Shown here piece by piece: positions 33,052 to 42,448 of a DNA stretch of 64,000 nucleotides. The DNA comes from Mesorhizobium sp. B1-1-8 (GTDB lineage: Bacteria; Pseudomonadota; Alphaproteobacteria; Rhizobiales; Rhizobiaceae): assembly GCF_006442795.2 (NCBI RefSeq), contig NZ_CP083956.1, positions 5,185,501 to 5,249,500 of the forward strand, in the 5' to 3' direction. A program made the translations under genes and the position numbers. Within the stretch, counting starts at the first letter, position 1. The number at the start of each line of letters is the position of its first letter. The notes below the pieces were generated by a model. That model made no database searches, had not been told where the DNA came from, and saw nothing but the letters and a program-made list of their open reading frames with translations.

Positions 33052-35577
33052 CTAATGCCTTTCGATAGGCCCCTCCGGCAGATGCTTTGCCTCCCCCCTG
33101 ACAGTCCACGCAGCCGGATCGATCAGGCGGCCCTCGGCCTCGACGCGGCCATCGGCATGGAAGACGACGGCGCCGTACTCAGCATCGTCGATGCGCAGCG
33201 TGCCGTCGCTGTCCGCCGCGACAGCCAGCCCGGCGAAGCGACCGGTAAATTGATCGATGTCGCCATGGCTTTCGGTGCCGCCCAGCCGCACGATCCATGT
33301 CGCCTTGCGGCCGGCAAGCCGCAATTCGTTGCCGGCCGTCGGGCCATGCGCGACCAGTTCGAATGGTCCGCTGCCCTTCAGCAGCACCAGCCCCGCCCCG
33401 GCCCGCGCCGTGGCCAGGCCGCCGTCGACCCGGCTGTCGTCGAATGCGGCTTGCGGAAACCAGGCATGGGTGAAGCCGGGCTGTTCCGGCGAGCAGTCGA
33501 ACAACAGGACGGCGAGGCCGCGATAGTGGTGCAGGCGCGGCAGCGTGCCGGAGCCGCCCCAGTAGGAAGGCCGCCCATAGCCGGAATGAATGACTTCGCC
33601 GGGATGGTTGATCCATACTTGCGCATCCGGATTGCGGCCCAGGCGCAGATGCAGCACCGTCTCCTGATAGCCCCATTCGTTCCAGCGGTAGTGCGCGGCA
33701 CTGCCGATGGCGTAGTCACCGGTCTTGTAATGGTAGAGCTTGGCGATGCGGTCCTGGCCTTGCGCGAAACACCATTCCTGCGCGCCGTCGCCACGGCTGT
33801 CGGCGATCGTCTGGAATTCCGCCGGCAATTCCAGTCCATGGTCGCGCAGGCAGAGCGCCAGCTGCGGCAGCGCGTGGAAGCGGCAGCCGTAATTGCCCGT
33901 GCCCCACAGCATCCGGGCAATGCCGGACAATTCCAGCGACGAGGCGGCGCGCAACGTATGCTCGTAGGAGCGACCCTGCGCACCGGTGAGGATGCCGTGA
34001 TGGGCCGAGCGGGCGACGATCTCGATCAGCCTGACTATTGCCGAGCGGGCCCGGACGCGCACGTCGGCATCGGGCGCCAGCGCCATCAGCGCGGTCAGGC
34101 CCTTGAGGTCGATCGGGAAATATGGCGCCGAGTTGAACTCGGCCATCTCCCATTGCTCGAAATGGTCGAGCCAGGCGCGCACCCGCCCCAACCCGATGCG
34201 GGACTGCTCGGCGCCGCCGCGGCCGGAACGGACGAAGCGGGCTTGTGGCAGCAGATGGCCGGCCAGATAGGCGGCGGTGTGGAACAGCAGCGCGTGGTTT
34301 TCCGAGAAATACCACTGCACGTCGTTGCCCGGCTCATCCATCCAGTAGCGATAGCCGAGGATGGCCTGATCGATGCGCAATATCACTTCCGCCGCTATCG
34401 CCTCGCCGTAGACCCGCCGGCACCAGAGCAGCGGCACCAGGATGAAATCGGCGCAGTCGTGGCAATCCTCGATCGCCGGCAGCATGGCGAGGATCATGGC
34501 GTCGGTTTGCGCTCCGGCCCGACCCGAAGCCAGCCGCGCCAGCGCCCTCACCGTGTCGGCCTCGGCATGGTCGGACACCTCGTCCAGCGCCTCGGCGATG
34601 CGGGCGTCGAGGTCGGCGGGCGCCTCGCCCTGTCTTTCCGCATGGCAGATTTCGACGCCGAAGACGCGTGAGGCGGCGAAGCCGCCGACATCGAGAGTCA
34701 CCTCGAAATGACGGAAATCCGCCGGCAGCGCCTCGGTTTCGGCGATCGGCAGCCTCGTCGCGCCCGCTTCCAGGCGCGTGTGCCGGTCGAGGCTTTGCGA
34801 CGACATGAAGTCGCCTGCGATCTTCACCGAGACGTCAGCCGCTACCGGCAGGGGCGCCGCGGAAGTCAGCGCCACTTCGCTGGACCTGTAGGCCGGCTTC
34901 TCGGACCACATGTCGTCCAGCGTCGCCTCGACCGCGCCGGCAAGCGCGCCATCGACGGCAACAGGCAGCGCCTGTTCGACTGCAGGTCCTTCGAGATAGT
35001 CGAGCTGGAAGAAATAGCGGGCATCGCGCTCCGCCAGATCGTCGAACCAGATCATGACCTCGTTCTCGCCGGCGCTGAGATCGACTTCGAATTCGCGGCG
35101 AGCCTCCAGGTTGCGCACATAATCCGCCATCCAGCCGATCTCGGCGCCGTTGACGAACAGCACCGCGCCGCCACAGGTGCCGAGCCGCAGCCTCGCCTTG
35201 CCGGGATGGGCGGCGACCAGCACCGTGCGCGCCCAGGTGCCAAGCGTCGTCGGGCGGAACCAGAAACCGGATAGGTCAATGCGCGGCGCGCCGAACGGCA
35301 GCCAGTTGCGATGGGCTTCGAAATTTTCGATCGGTTCAGGGCGCTTGCCGCGCCTTTCCTTGCCGAAAATGGTGCGGCAGGGATATTCGTGCGGGATGAA
35401 ATTCTTGTGCTTGGTGAGAAAGAAGAACGGATCCATCTCGCCCTGCATCGGCTGGTCGGGCACGTCGTAGCGCTGCTCGACGGTACGGCCGAGCTGCCAA
35501 TAGACCAGCGGATTGCCTGCCGCGAGCGGCCGGCGCAGGAGGTCTCGGGTTTGCCGGATGCGCGCCGCTTCGGTCAT
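33052..35577 (-). CDS. Large protein of unknown function in uronide operon, possible glycan lyase or hydrolase
   Basis: An 841-residue protein without signal peptide. Residues about 100-210 look like a beta-sandwich (LGTWARTVLVAAHPGKARLRL, VLFVNGAEIGWM). The middle, about 330-620, is helical and toroid-like, with a striking SENHALLFHTAAYLAGHLLPQ element. The C-terminal half is beta-rich (YKTGDYAIGSAAHYRWNEWGYQETVLHL, INHPGE). The three-part layout and the Asn-His pair recall (alpha/alpha)-toroid polysaccharide lyases, but I cannot place it in a named family. It overlaps kduI by 4 bases, so it belongs to the same pathway. Being cytoplasmic, it would act on imported oligosaccharides. Confidence 0.8.
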   Translation of the reverse strand: MTEAARIRQTRDLLRRPLAAGNPLVYWQLGRTVEQRYDVPDQPMQGEMDPFFFLTKHKNFIPHEYPCRTIFGKERRGKRPEPIENFEAHRNWLPFGAPRIDLSGFWFRPTTLGTWARTVLVAAHPGKARLRLGTCGGAVLFVNGAEIGWMADYVRNLEARREFEVDLSAGENEVMIWFDDLAERDARYFFQLDYLEGPAVEQALPVAVDGALAGAVEATLDDMWSEKPAYRSSEVALTSAAPLPVAADVSVKIAGDFMSSQSLDRHTRLEAGATRLPIAETEALPADFRHFEVTLDVGGFAASRVFGVEICHAERQGEAPADLDARIAEALDEVSDHAEADTVRALARLASGRAGAQTDAMILAMLPAIEDCHDCADFILVPLLWCRRVYGEAIAAEVILRIDQAILGYRYWMDEPGNDVQWYFSENHALLFHTAAYLAGHLLPQARFVRSGRGGAEQSRIGLGRVRAWLDHFEQWEMAEFNSAPYFPIDLKGLTALMALAPDADVRVRARSAIVRLIEIVARSAHHGILTGAQGRSYEHTLRAASSLELSGIARMLWGTGNYGCRFHALPQLALCLRDHGLELPAEFQTIADSRGDGAQEWCFAQGQDRIAKLYHYKTGDYAIGSAAHYRWNEWGYQETVLHLRLGRNPDAQVWINHPGEVIHSGYGRPSYWGGSGTLPRLHHYRGLAVLLFDCSPEQPGFTHAWFPQAAFDDSRVDGGLATARAGAGLVLLKGSGPFELVAHGPTAGNELRLAGRKATWIVRLGGTESHGDIDQFTGRFAGLAVAADSDGTLRIDDAEYGAVVFHADGRVEAEGRLIDPAAWTVRGEAKHLPEGPIERH

Positions 35578-36410
35578 CTGAGCTCCGCCACCGCCACCGG
35601 ATTGACATCGTTATAAGCCTGGTTCTCGCCGGTCATGCCCCAGACGAAGGCATAGGGGCCGGTCCCGGCACCCATATGGATCGACCAGGCCGGCGACAGC
35701 ACCAGGTCGCCATTGGCGACCATCAAATGCCGGGTCTGGTCGGGCCGGCCCATCAGATGCACGACACGGTCGGCCGCGGCGAGGTCGAAATAGAGATAGG
35801 CCTCCATGCGCCGCTCATGCAGATGCGGCGGCATGGTGTTCCAGATGCTGCCCGGCGCCAGATCGGTGATGCCCATCAACAGCAGGCAGGACGGTGCCAC
35901 CTCGGGATGGATATACATGCGCAAGGTGCGCTTGTTGGCCCGCCTGTCCTCGCCGAGATCAAGCGGCTTGGCTTCCGCCCTGGTGATCAGCCGGTGCGGG
36001 ATGTCCGCGCCGGCGGGCACGGAATTGATGTAGAACCAGGCCGGCTTCTGCGCATCCTCGCTCTCCAGCATGATGTCACGGCCGCCGCGGCCGACATAGA
36101 GCACGTCGCGGTTGGCGAGCGCGAATGACTGGCCGTCGACCGTGATCCGGCCCGCGCCGCCGAGATTGGCGATGCCCATCTCGCGGGCGGAAAGGAAGAA
36201 TTCGGTGCCGACATCCTCGCCGCCACCGAAGCGCAGCGGCATACCGGTCGGGCATGCGCCGCCTACGATCATGCGATCGATATGCGTGTAGGCGAAATCG
36301 AGCTCGCCAGGACGGAACAATCCCTCGATCAGGAATTCCGCGCGCAGCCGGGCGGTGTCGTAGCCGGCGAGATCGCGGGGGCCTGTCCCATAGATCTGAC
36401 GCATCGTCAT
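35574..36410 (-). CDS. kduI: KduI, 5-dehydro-4-deoxy-D-glucuronate isomerase
   Basis: A 278-residue cupin-type isomerase that turns 4-deoxy-L-threo-5-hexosulose uronate into 3-deoxy-D-glycero-2,5-hexodiulosonate in pectin catabolism. Conserved parts include FLIEGLFRPGELDFAYTHIDRMIVGG, EFFLSAREMGIANLGG, the metal-binding region TMPPHLHERRMEAYLYF, and SPAWSIHMGAGT with WGMTGENQAYND at the end. The ATG at 36410 has GGAG upstream, inside the GH105 tail, and fits the family length. The next enzyme, KduD, is not in this operon; an SDR gene at 57985 is distant and need not be it. Confidence 0.95.
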   Translation of the reverse strand: MTMRQIYGTGPRDLAGYDTARLRAEFLIEGLFRPGELDFAYTHIDRMIVGGACPTGMPLRFGGGEDVGTEFFLSAREMGIANLGGAGRITVDGQSFALANRDVLYVGRGGRDIMLESEDAQKPAWFYINSVPAGADIPHRLITRAEAKPLDLGEDRRANKRTLRMYIHPEVAPSCLLLMGITDLAPGSIWNTMPPHLHERRMEAYLYFDLAAADRVVHLMGRPDQTRHLMVANGDLVLSPAWSIHMGAGTGPYAFVWGMTGENQAYNDVNPVAVAELR

Positions 36411-36411
36411 G

Positions 36412-37503
36412 CTACTCCAATTCGTCGGCATGATGCAGGCCCTCGACCAGGCACAGCATGGCGAGCGCCTGGCCATAGCCGGTGGGCTGGATCGGAATAT
36501 CGCGGTAGAACTGCAGGTCGTGGCCCATGCGCGTTCCATAGGACACGTTTGCGACAGTTCCGTCGTCGCCGATGTTGCCAAGCACCGCCTGCAGCGCCTT
36601 GAGGCCGGCGCGGCGGCAGCCGCCCGGGCCGAGGCCAAGTCGCGAGGCCTTAAGCAGGCCGTAGCCGAAACCGGCGGTGGCCGAAATCTCCTCATAGGAC
36701 GAAACATCGTCGAGCAAGGTCCGCCAGGCGCCGGACGGCGCCTGCAGCTTTAAGATCGCCTCGACCTGGCTCGTCAGCACGGCAAGCAGGAAATCGCGGA
36801 CCGGCGCCGAAATCTCGGCAAGCTCGATCAAATCGAGGATGCCGACGGTGATCCAGGCATTGCCGCGGGCCCAGCGCGCCTTGGCGAAATTGTGCCAGCC
36901 ATCGAAAGTCCAGCCATGGAACCACAGGCCGGTCTCGCGGTCGGCGAGGTAATGGGCATGGACGAGGAATTGCTTCTCGGCCTCATCGACCAGGTCGCGC
37001 CGGCCCGCCGCCTCGCCATAGCTGGCCAGGAAGAGCGCTGCCATGAACAGCGTGTCGTCCCATAATTCATGGTCATTGATACGGTCGGAGACGTCATGCT
37101 GGAAGGCGCCGCCGAAGGTGCGCGGCGCCTCGGCGATGAGACGGCCGGCCCAGTCGTCGAGCACGACGCGCCAGCGTTCCTCGCGCGTTTCCTTCCACAG
37201 CACCGAAAGCGCCAGCATCGGCGCCGTGGTGTTGATGTTGAGCGCCGGCAGGCCGCTGGCGAGGTGGCCGGCATACCAGTCCTCGACGATCTGCCGCAAT
37301 TTGTCGTCGCGCGTGTGCTGCCATAGGCGCACCAGGCCATAAAGGCCGACGCCTTGCGGCCATTCCCAGGCATCGAAGCTGATGTAGTCGCCCGCCGTGC
37401 CGTCGAGATTGGGCTCGTCGAACCGGCCGGAATGGCGCAATCCGGTGATGCCCGCGACAAGCAGATTCAGACGCTGACGCAGCGTTTCACCGGCCGGTGA
37501 CAC
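36412..37503 (-). CDS. GH105/GH88-type unsaturated uronyl hydrolase
   Basis: A 363-residue (alpha/alpha)6-barrel hydrolase of the unsaturated rhamnogalacturonyl hydrolase group. Typical features are ISFDAWEWPQGVGLYGL near the N-terminus, DINDHELWDDTLFMAALFL-like helices (RINDHELWDDTLFMA), HGWTFDGWHNFAKARWARGNAW and the C-terminal YGQALAMLCLVEG. The Asp in LWDDT is the expected catalytic position. It would release unsaturated galacturonate, which becomes the KduI substrate. No signal peptide, so it is cytoplasmic. GTG at 37503 follows AGGAG. It is the first gene of the operon, divergent from lacI-type. Confidence 0.92.
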   Translation of the reverse strand: MSPAGETLRQRLNLLVAGITGLRHSGRFDEPNLDGTAGDYISFDAWEWPQGVGLYGLVRLWQHTRDDKLRQIVEDWYAGHLASGLPALNINTTAPMLALSVLWKETREERWRVVLDDWAGRLIAEAPRTFGGAFQHDVSDRINDHELWDDTLFMAALFLASYGEAAGRRDLVDEAEKQFLVHAHYLADRETGLWFHGWTFDGWHNFAKARWARGNAWITVGILDLIELAEISAPVRDFLLAVLTSQVEAILKLQAPSGAWRTLLDDVSSYEEISATAGFGYGLLKASRLGLGPGGCRRAGLKALQAVLGNIGDDGTVANVSYGTRMGHDLQFYRDIPIQPTGYGQALAMLCLVEGLHHADELE

Positions 37504-37539
37504 AGTCGCTCCTCCCGTGGCGCTTTTTCATCGTTGTCG

Positions 37540-37556
37540 TTTCGTTTTTCACGAAA
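37540..37556. promoter_or_regulatory. Candidate LacI-family operator
   Basis: A 17-base inverted repeat, TTTCGT-TTTTC-ACGAAA, in the 111-base gap between the divergent GH105 and LacI-type genes. A regulator acting here could control both directions. LacI-family operators are usually palindromes of this size. Confidence 0.5.
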
Positions 37557-37614
37557 TGAAAATTTGCGCAATCTGAAAACTTTTTGCAGTATCGGCGTTC
37601 ATGGAGGGCATCGC

Positions 37615-38652
37615 ATGCCAGAACGCAAACGCGACAAGCCGAGCCGGCGGGTGCGGCTCGAGGACCTCGCCCGCCACTGCAATGTCTCGATCAGCACCGC
37701 CTCGCGGGCGCTGGCCGGCGGCAAGGGCGTGCGCAGCGAGCTGCGCGCGCAGCTCCTGGAAGCGGCGAAGACCCTGAACTATGCCCTGCCGGCGTCGATC
37801 GCAGACCGCAAGGTGATCCTGGCGGCCAGCAGCGTCGCCATGGTCGACTATGTGCGCAACCAGTTCACCTTCTATGTGCTGGAAGGGCTCAATGCGCGGG
37901 CGCAGTCGCTCGGCGTCGAGATCCTGACCCGGCCGATCGCCAGCGGCGCCGAGGAAATCCGCGTGCTGGAAGAGGCGCGCGACAATGACGAGGTCGCCGG
38001 CTGCCTGTTCCTGACGCTCGATGACGAGGAGATGCTGACGCTGGCGACGTCGTTCGGCAAACCGATCGTGCTGGTCAACGGCGACGACCCGTCGATGCGG
38101 CTTTCAAGCGTGACGCCGTGCAACCGTTCGGCCGCGCGCATGGCGACCGAGTATCTGATCCGCCTCGGCCACCGGCGCATCCTGTTCCTGATGCGGCGCG
38201 GCCGCCGCACCATCGAACGCCGCTTCGAAGGCTGGCAGGACGCCATGCGCCAACACGGCATCGCCGGCCTGGAGGCACTGGCTGTCCATGTCGAGGATTG
38301 GCTGCCCGAGCTCGGCGCCGAGGCGATCGAACAGCGCATCGCCAGGTTCGGACTTGATTTCACCGCCATCCTGACGGCGGGCGACAGCCTTGCCGTCGGC
38401 GCGGCAATAGGCCTCGAACGGCTGGGCTACAAGGTGCCCGACGATGTCTCGGTGATGGGCATGGACGACCTGCCGCAGGCGGCCTTCCATAATCCGCCGC
38501 TGACCACCATGCACATTCCGATGCGCGAGATCGGCGCCGCCGCCCTCAACCTGCTTTTGGACGATCTCGGCGGCTTCTCGATGCCGCCGCGGCGCGTCGA
38601 ACTGGCGTGCAGGCTGGTCGAGCGCCGATCGACGGCAAAGCCGCCGGAATAG
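37615..38652 (+). CDS. LacI-family transcriptional regulator of the uronide operon
   Basis: A 345-residue regulator. The N-terminal helix-turn-helix and hinge read RLEDLARHCNVSISTASRALAGGKGVRSELR. The periplasmic-binding-protein-like ligand domain follows from about residue 65 (AMVDYVRNQFTFYVLEGLNARAQSLG) and includes the FTAILTAGDSLAVGAAIGLERLG and VSVMGMDDLPQAAFHNPPLTTM motifs. ATG at 37615 follows GGAGGG; an upstream start would add 27 residues before the HTH. It is divergent from the GH105 operon and so probably represses it until a uronide-derived inducer binds. Confidence 0.92.
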   Translation: MPERKRDKPSRRVRLEDLARHCNVSISTASRALAGGKGVRSELRAQLLEAAKTLNYALPASIADRKVILAASSVAMVDYVRNQFTFYVLEGLNARAQSLGVEILTRPIASGAEEIRVLEEARDNDEVAGCLFLTLDDEEMLTLATSFGKPIVLVNGDDPSMRLSSVTPCNRSAARMATEYLIRLGHRRILFLMRRGRRTIERRFEGWQDAMRQHGIAGLEALAVHVEDWLPELGAEAIEQRIARFGLDFTAILTAGDSLAVGAAIGLERLGYKVPDDVSVMGMDDLPQAAFHNPPLTTMHIPMREIGAAALNLLLDDLGGFSMPPRRVELACRLVERRSTAKPPE

Positions 38653-38810
38653 TCTCGAACCGGCACAGATGTTCGGTCGGCCCCTGGTCGATACCGAGAG
38701 CAGACGCGGCAAATCTTTTCCAAAACCATGAGGGTTCGTTAATGGTTGGGCCGTAGTCTTGCTGACGGGGGAAGTATTGAACAAGACTGTCAGTATTACC
38801 GGGTTTTACA

Positions 38811-39695
38811 ATGGCCGGGCTTGGCGCCTTTCCCCCCGACCTTCACTGCCGACCAATTCAGGAAGATGATTGGGAGAGCGTTGCCGATTGCCTGTCCCGC
38901 GGGTTTCCCGAGCGCCGGCGAAGTTATTGGCTGCACGCGCTGTCCCGCATGTCGCAGCGCCCCGCCGTCGGCGATTTTCCGCGCTATGGCATAGCCCTGG
39001 AGAAGGCCGGCCGGATCGTCGGCGTGCTGCTCACCCTCTATGCGCGTTACCAGGGGCAGGATGGCGAGGAAGTTCGCTGTAATCTTTCAAGCTGGTCCGT
39101 CGACGCCGAATTTCGCCCCTACGCCATGAAGCTGATCTGGGCGGTCATCCGGCAACGGGGCGTCACCTTCACCAACATCTCGCCGGCGCCCGCGACGTTG
39201 AATGCCAACAAGGCGGTGGGTTTTCGCCTGTTCTCCAATGGACAAGTCGCTTTCCTGCCGGCAATGAACACGGCACGACCGTCCTGGCGCCTGCTCGATG
39301 TCGGCGCCGATCCGGCCGAAATGGCGATGCTGTCCGACAAGGACAGATACATCCTGTCCGAGCACGCGGCGCTGGGCTGCCTGTCACTGATTTGCGTCGG
39401 CGACGGCCAAGCGTTTCCCTTCGTGCTGATGCCGCGCCGGATCCTGCACGGCCTCGTGCCCTGCGGCCAGGTCGTCTACTGCCGTTCTCTGGCAGAGTTG
39501 AGCCAGTGCGCCGGCACGCTGGGCCGCTTCCTGCTGCGACGCGGAATCCTGCTCTGCCTGGTCGATGCCATGGAGCCGGTTCCCGGCCTGTTCGGCCGCT
39601 ACTTCCCGCGAAAAGGGCTGAAATATTTCAAAGGCCCGAAACCGCCCGCGGCGGGAGACCTCACATTCACTGAATTGGTGGTATTCGGCCCCTGA
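38811..39695 (+). CDS. GNAT-fold acyltransferase-like protein of the polysaccharide locus
   Basis: A 294-residue protein with a GNAT-like N-terminal half (CRPIQEDDWESVADCLSRGF, YGIALEKAGRIVGVLLTLY) and a second half that looks like a duplicated, degenerate GNAT domain (LLRRGILLCLVDAM, GLKYFKGPKPP). The acetyl-CoA loop is weak, so activity is not sure. The ATG at 38811 has no good ribosome-binding site, which leaves the start uncertain. Its position at the edge of the exopolysaccharide genes suggests acylation of sugar residues. Confidence 0.65.
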   Translation: MAGLGAFPPDLHCRPIQEDDWESVADCLSRGFPERRRSYWLHALSRMSQRPAVGDFPRYGIALEKAGRIVGVLLTLYARYQGQDGEEVRCNLSSWSVDAEFRPYAMKLIWAVIRQRGVTFTNISPAPATLNANKAVGFRLFSNGQVAFLPAMNTARPSWRLLDVGADPAEMAMLSDKDRYILSEHAALGCLSLICVGDGQAFPFVLMPRRILHGLVPCGQVVYCRSLAELSQCAGTLGRFLLRRGILLCLVDAMEPVPGLFGRYFPRKGLKYFKGPKPPAAGDLTFTELVVFGP

Positions 39696-39751
39696 ACGAA
39701 GCGGTATCTGTCCCTGCCCTCGCCATCACGCCGCCGCAGCGACGCGGCGGG

Positions 39752-41269
39752 TCAGCCTTGCGATCTTGCCGCTGCCGCTTCCCGCCAGCGGGTTCCGAGC
39801 GTCACGCCGACAAGCAGCAGGCAGAAGCCCAGCGCCAGAGGCGAATAAAACGCCTCTTCCTGCAGCACGGCATTGGCCGAGATGGTGACGATGCCGACGA
39901 AGGCGAACAGGAAGTCCGGATCGCCGGTCTCGATCAGCTGCCGCCGCGCCGTCGCAGCAAGCGCCGCCAGGAAGCCGAAGAAAACGAGGCTGCCGACCCC
40001 CATCTGGTAAAGCATGACGCCGACCGCGCTCTCGACCGGGACGGAGGCAGCGCCCTCCGCCTGCGCGTTCGACCAGTTGAGGTTGAGGCTCGTGCTCGAC
40101 AGATTGCCGCCGAGACCGAGGCCCTGGCCGAGCGGGTTGGCCAGGAAATCGCGCATGCCGGCGATCAGGCCAAGGACGTGGTAGTCGCCATGGGTCACGC
40201 CATAGCCAATCGCGGCGATGGTCCACACCAAAGCCAGGACCAGGGCGACCATCACCGTCAGACCGGCGCGGGAGGGCGTGTAGATGATGCGCACGGCAAT
40301 GGCGACGAGCAGCATGAATGTCGCGCCCTTGGAGCCGATGACGAGCAGCAGCGGCAGGGCCGCAACGGGCAGCACCCACCGCCCCCTGAACAGCAGCCAG
40401 GCCGAGATGATGCCGAGCGCATAAGCATAGCTGATCGGATGAAAGTTCGGGCCGCCGATGCGAAAGACGCTCGGCAAGATGTCGTTGAAGAAGGGCGTGT
40501 TGAAGAAGGTCGTCGTCATCACGTCCTGCAGCCCGCGAAAGACGAAGCCGGTTTCCTTGAGTGCCTGCTCCCACACGCCGGTCTCGATCTGCCGCGCGAT
40601 GCTGCGCTCGATGTAGAGGTCGCCGTGGAAGAGGCCGAGGAAGTCCATGGTGAAGATCAATTCGACGTAGCCATAGACAACGGCACCGGCGCCGAGCCAC
40701 AACATGCTTTTGCGCAGGTCCACGGGATAGAGGCCGGCGGCAAGCAGCGCGATATGGAAGCAGGCAAGCGGGGTTATCGTATTGCGGAAATAGACAACGG
40801 CATCCTTTGGCCCCCCATGCACGACGCCCAGCGCGAAATAGAAACAGATCGTTGCGCACAGCACGACGCTGAGAAGCAGCCAGAAACGCAGTTCCGTGAG
40901 CGCGCGCACGCGGTGTTGAAACGAGGCCACGAAGAAGATGCCGTAGGCAGACATCAGGATGATGAAGTTGGTGCCGCGCAGCGCGTCGAACGTGTCGTTG
41001 TTAGGAATGTAAGGCGTGAACCAGGCAACCACGAGGTTCTGGTAGAGGAAGGCGCAGATGATCATGACCGGAATGCCGGCCGGCATGGCGTTGGCCATGA
41101 TCAGCGTCAGCAGGAACGTCGCGGCTATGCCGAAAGACGTCCAGACCGCGAAGGCCGAAACCGACAGGGTAACGACGATAAGCGCCGTGCAGACATGCAA
41201 CAGCGCTTCGGCGCTTGCCGCCGACAGGCCGCGCGCGGGCAAACCGAGGGGCGTCCCTGCAACGCTCAC
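39752..41269 (-). CDS. Wzy/O-antigen-ligase-like membrane polymerase
   Basis: A 505-residue integral membrane protein with about ten to twelve hydrophobic segments (for example AATFLLTLIMANAMPAGIPVMIICAFLY and LTVMVALVLALVWTIAAIGYG). A long periplasmic region contains the sequence GLGLGGNLSSTSLNLNWSNAQ and VPVESAVGVMLYQMG, the type of loop seen in Wzy polymerases and WaaL ligases. With the Wzx-like flippase and Wzz-like protein nearby, it probably polymerises the repeat units in the periplasm. The downstream gene order (minus strand: Wzc-like, GH5, this gene) suggests one unit. Confidence 0.85.
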   Translation of the reverse strand: MSVAGTPLGLPARGLSAASAEALLHVCTALIVVTLSVSAFAVWTSFGIAATFLLTLIMANAMPAGIPVMIICAFLYQNLVVAWFTPYIPNNDTFDALRGTNFIILMSAYGIFFVASFQHRVRALTELRFWLLLSVVLCATICFYFALGVVHGGPKDAVVYFRNTITPLACFHIALLAAGLYPVDLRKSMLWLGAGAVVYGYVELIFTMDFLGLFHGDLYIERSIARQIETGVWEQALKETGFVFRGLQDVMTTTFFNTPFFNDILPSVFRIGGPNFHPISYAYALGIISAWLLFRGRWVLPVAALPLLLVIGSKGATFMLLVAIAVRIIYTPSRAGLTVMVALVLALVWTIAAIGYGVTHGDYHVLGLIAGMRDFLANPLGQGLGLGGNLSSTSLNLNWSNAQAEGAASVPVESAVGVMLYQMGVGSLVFFGFLAALAATARRQLIETGDPDFLFAFVGIVTISANAVLQEEAFYSPLALGFCLLLVGVTLGTRWREAAAARSQG

Positions 41270-41329
41270 TGCCAGCCCATCCTGATTCCAGGGCCGGCCA
41301 ACGCACAGACAGGATATCTCGCGCTCATG

Positions 41330-42445
41330 TCAGCCGTCTCCCAACAGGGCCGCGACCATCGAACGATCGAACCCGTCGGTGGCCTGCCTGCTGCGGATGA
41401 AGCCGAAACCCTGGTCGAGTTCCCAATAGGCCCAGCCGATTTTGTTGGCTTCGGCGGCCATGCGCACGGCGCGGACCCATGACGCGCGACTGTCGCCGTC
41501 GACGCAGAAATTGAGCACGCCGAATTCGTTCAGCATGACCAGGCAGCCATGGCTCGCCGACCAGCGTCCAAGCTCGGCAAAATCCTGGGCGATCCGCGCC
41601 TCCGTCCATGGTTCCGACAGTTCCTGCTCGACAAGGCCGGCGGCTTCCTGGTCGCCCGCCGACCGCAGTTTCGAGACAAGGTTGCGGACCGCCGGCGCGT
41701 CCTTCGTCGCTGGAAAAGGCAGGTCCGCGATACGGCCGAGCGGCGATGCATCCCAGTTCTCGCATTGATGGGTGAACGCCATGGGCGCGTAATAGTGGAT
41801 AGCCGCGATCTGGTTGTCGTCGGCCAGAGGCGGCGCGTCGGCTATTTCCCAGATGCCCTGAAATCGCGCCGGGCCCCAGACCAGCGTGTGGTCCCGGCAG
41901 CGGGCGCGCAGCGTCCCGGCAAGCTTGTCCCGCAGCGCCAGCCACGCCGCCTGGTCCATTGGCGGCTCGTTCAACAATTCCGGGTAGACCGAGCTTGCCG
42001 GCAATTCGGCGATGACGGCGCTGAGCGCGGTCCAGGCCTGCACCACCCGGTCGGCCGCGGCGGCGGGATCGCTTTTGAAGACCGTGTGGAGGTCCCCCGA
42101 AGGGTGCATGTCGACGAGAACGGCAAAACCTTGGCCGACAAGGTCCGCGACCCCGTCATGAATGCGGCGCAGCGCCACCGGGTCTCCGGTTGCGACGAGA
42201 TCGCCGTTGACCGGCAGGCGGATCGTTTCGAACCCCGTCCGGCGAAGCTTCTCCAGCGTCGCCCGTGAGGGCGCAATCCCGTCTTCCTGGTCGAACCAGC
42301 CCGGAAGGTTGAAGCCGCGCGTCGGAACGGGGCGAATAGTCGCGGCAGGCGTCGTGGCCGAGGCGGCGAAGGGAGCGCTGGCGAGGAGAGCTCCGCCGAC
42401 AGCCATCGCCTGTCGCCGCGACATGATCGGCGAAGGCGCCCGCAC
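41330..42445 (-). CDS. GH5-family glycanase (cellulase-like) with Tat-type signal
   Basis: A 371-residue glycoside hydrolase. The N-terminus MSRRQAMAVGGALLASAPFAASA (from residue 8) reads as a twin-arginine signal. The GH5 core includes GFNLPGWFDQEDGI, FETIRLPVNGDLV, FAVLVDMHPSGD, the acid/base Glu in YPELLNEPPMDQ and the nucleophile Glu in CLVMLNEFGVLNF. Its role in polysaccharide loci is usually chain trimming or release. The GTG at 42445 follows AGGGGG; the ATG at 42424 is an alternative. It lies 3 bases after the Wzc-like gene, so it is in the same operon. Confidence 0.88.
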   Translation of the reverse strand: MRAPSPIMSRRQAMAVGGALLASAPFAASATTPAATIRPVPTRGFNLPGWFDQEDGIAPSRATLEKLRRTGFETIRLPVNGDLVATGDPVALRRIHDGVADLVGQGFAVLVDMHPSGDLHTVFKSDPAAAADRVVQAWTALSAVIAELPASSVYPELLNEPPMDQAAWLALRDKLAGTLRARCRDHTLVWGPARFQGIWEIADAPPLADDNQIAAIHYYAPMAFTHQCENWDASPLGRIADLPFPATKDAPAVRNLVSKLRSAGDQEAAGLVEQELSEPWTEARIAQDFAELGRWSASHGCLVMLNEFGVLNFCVDGDSRASWVRAVRMAAEANKIGWAYWELDQGFGFIRSRQATDGFDRSMVAALLGDG

Positions 42446-42448
42446 GGA

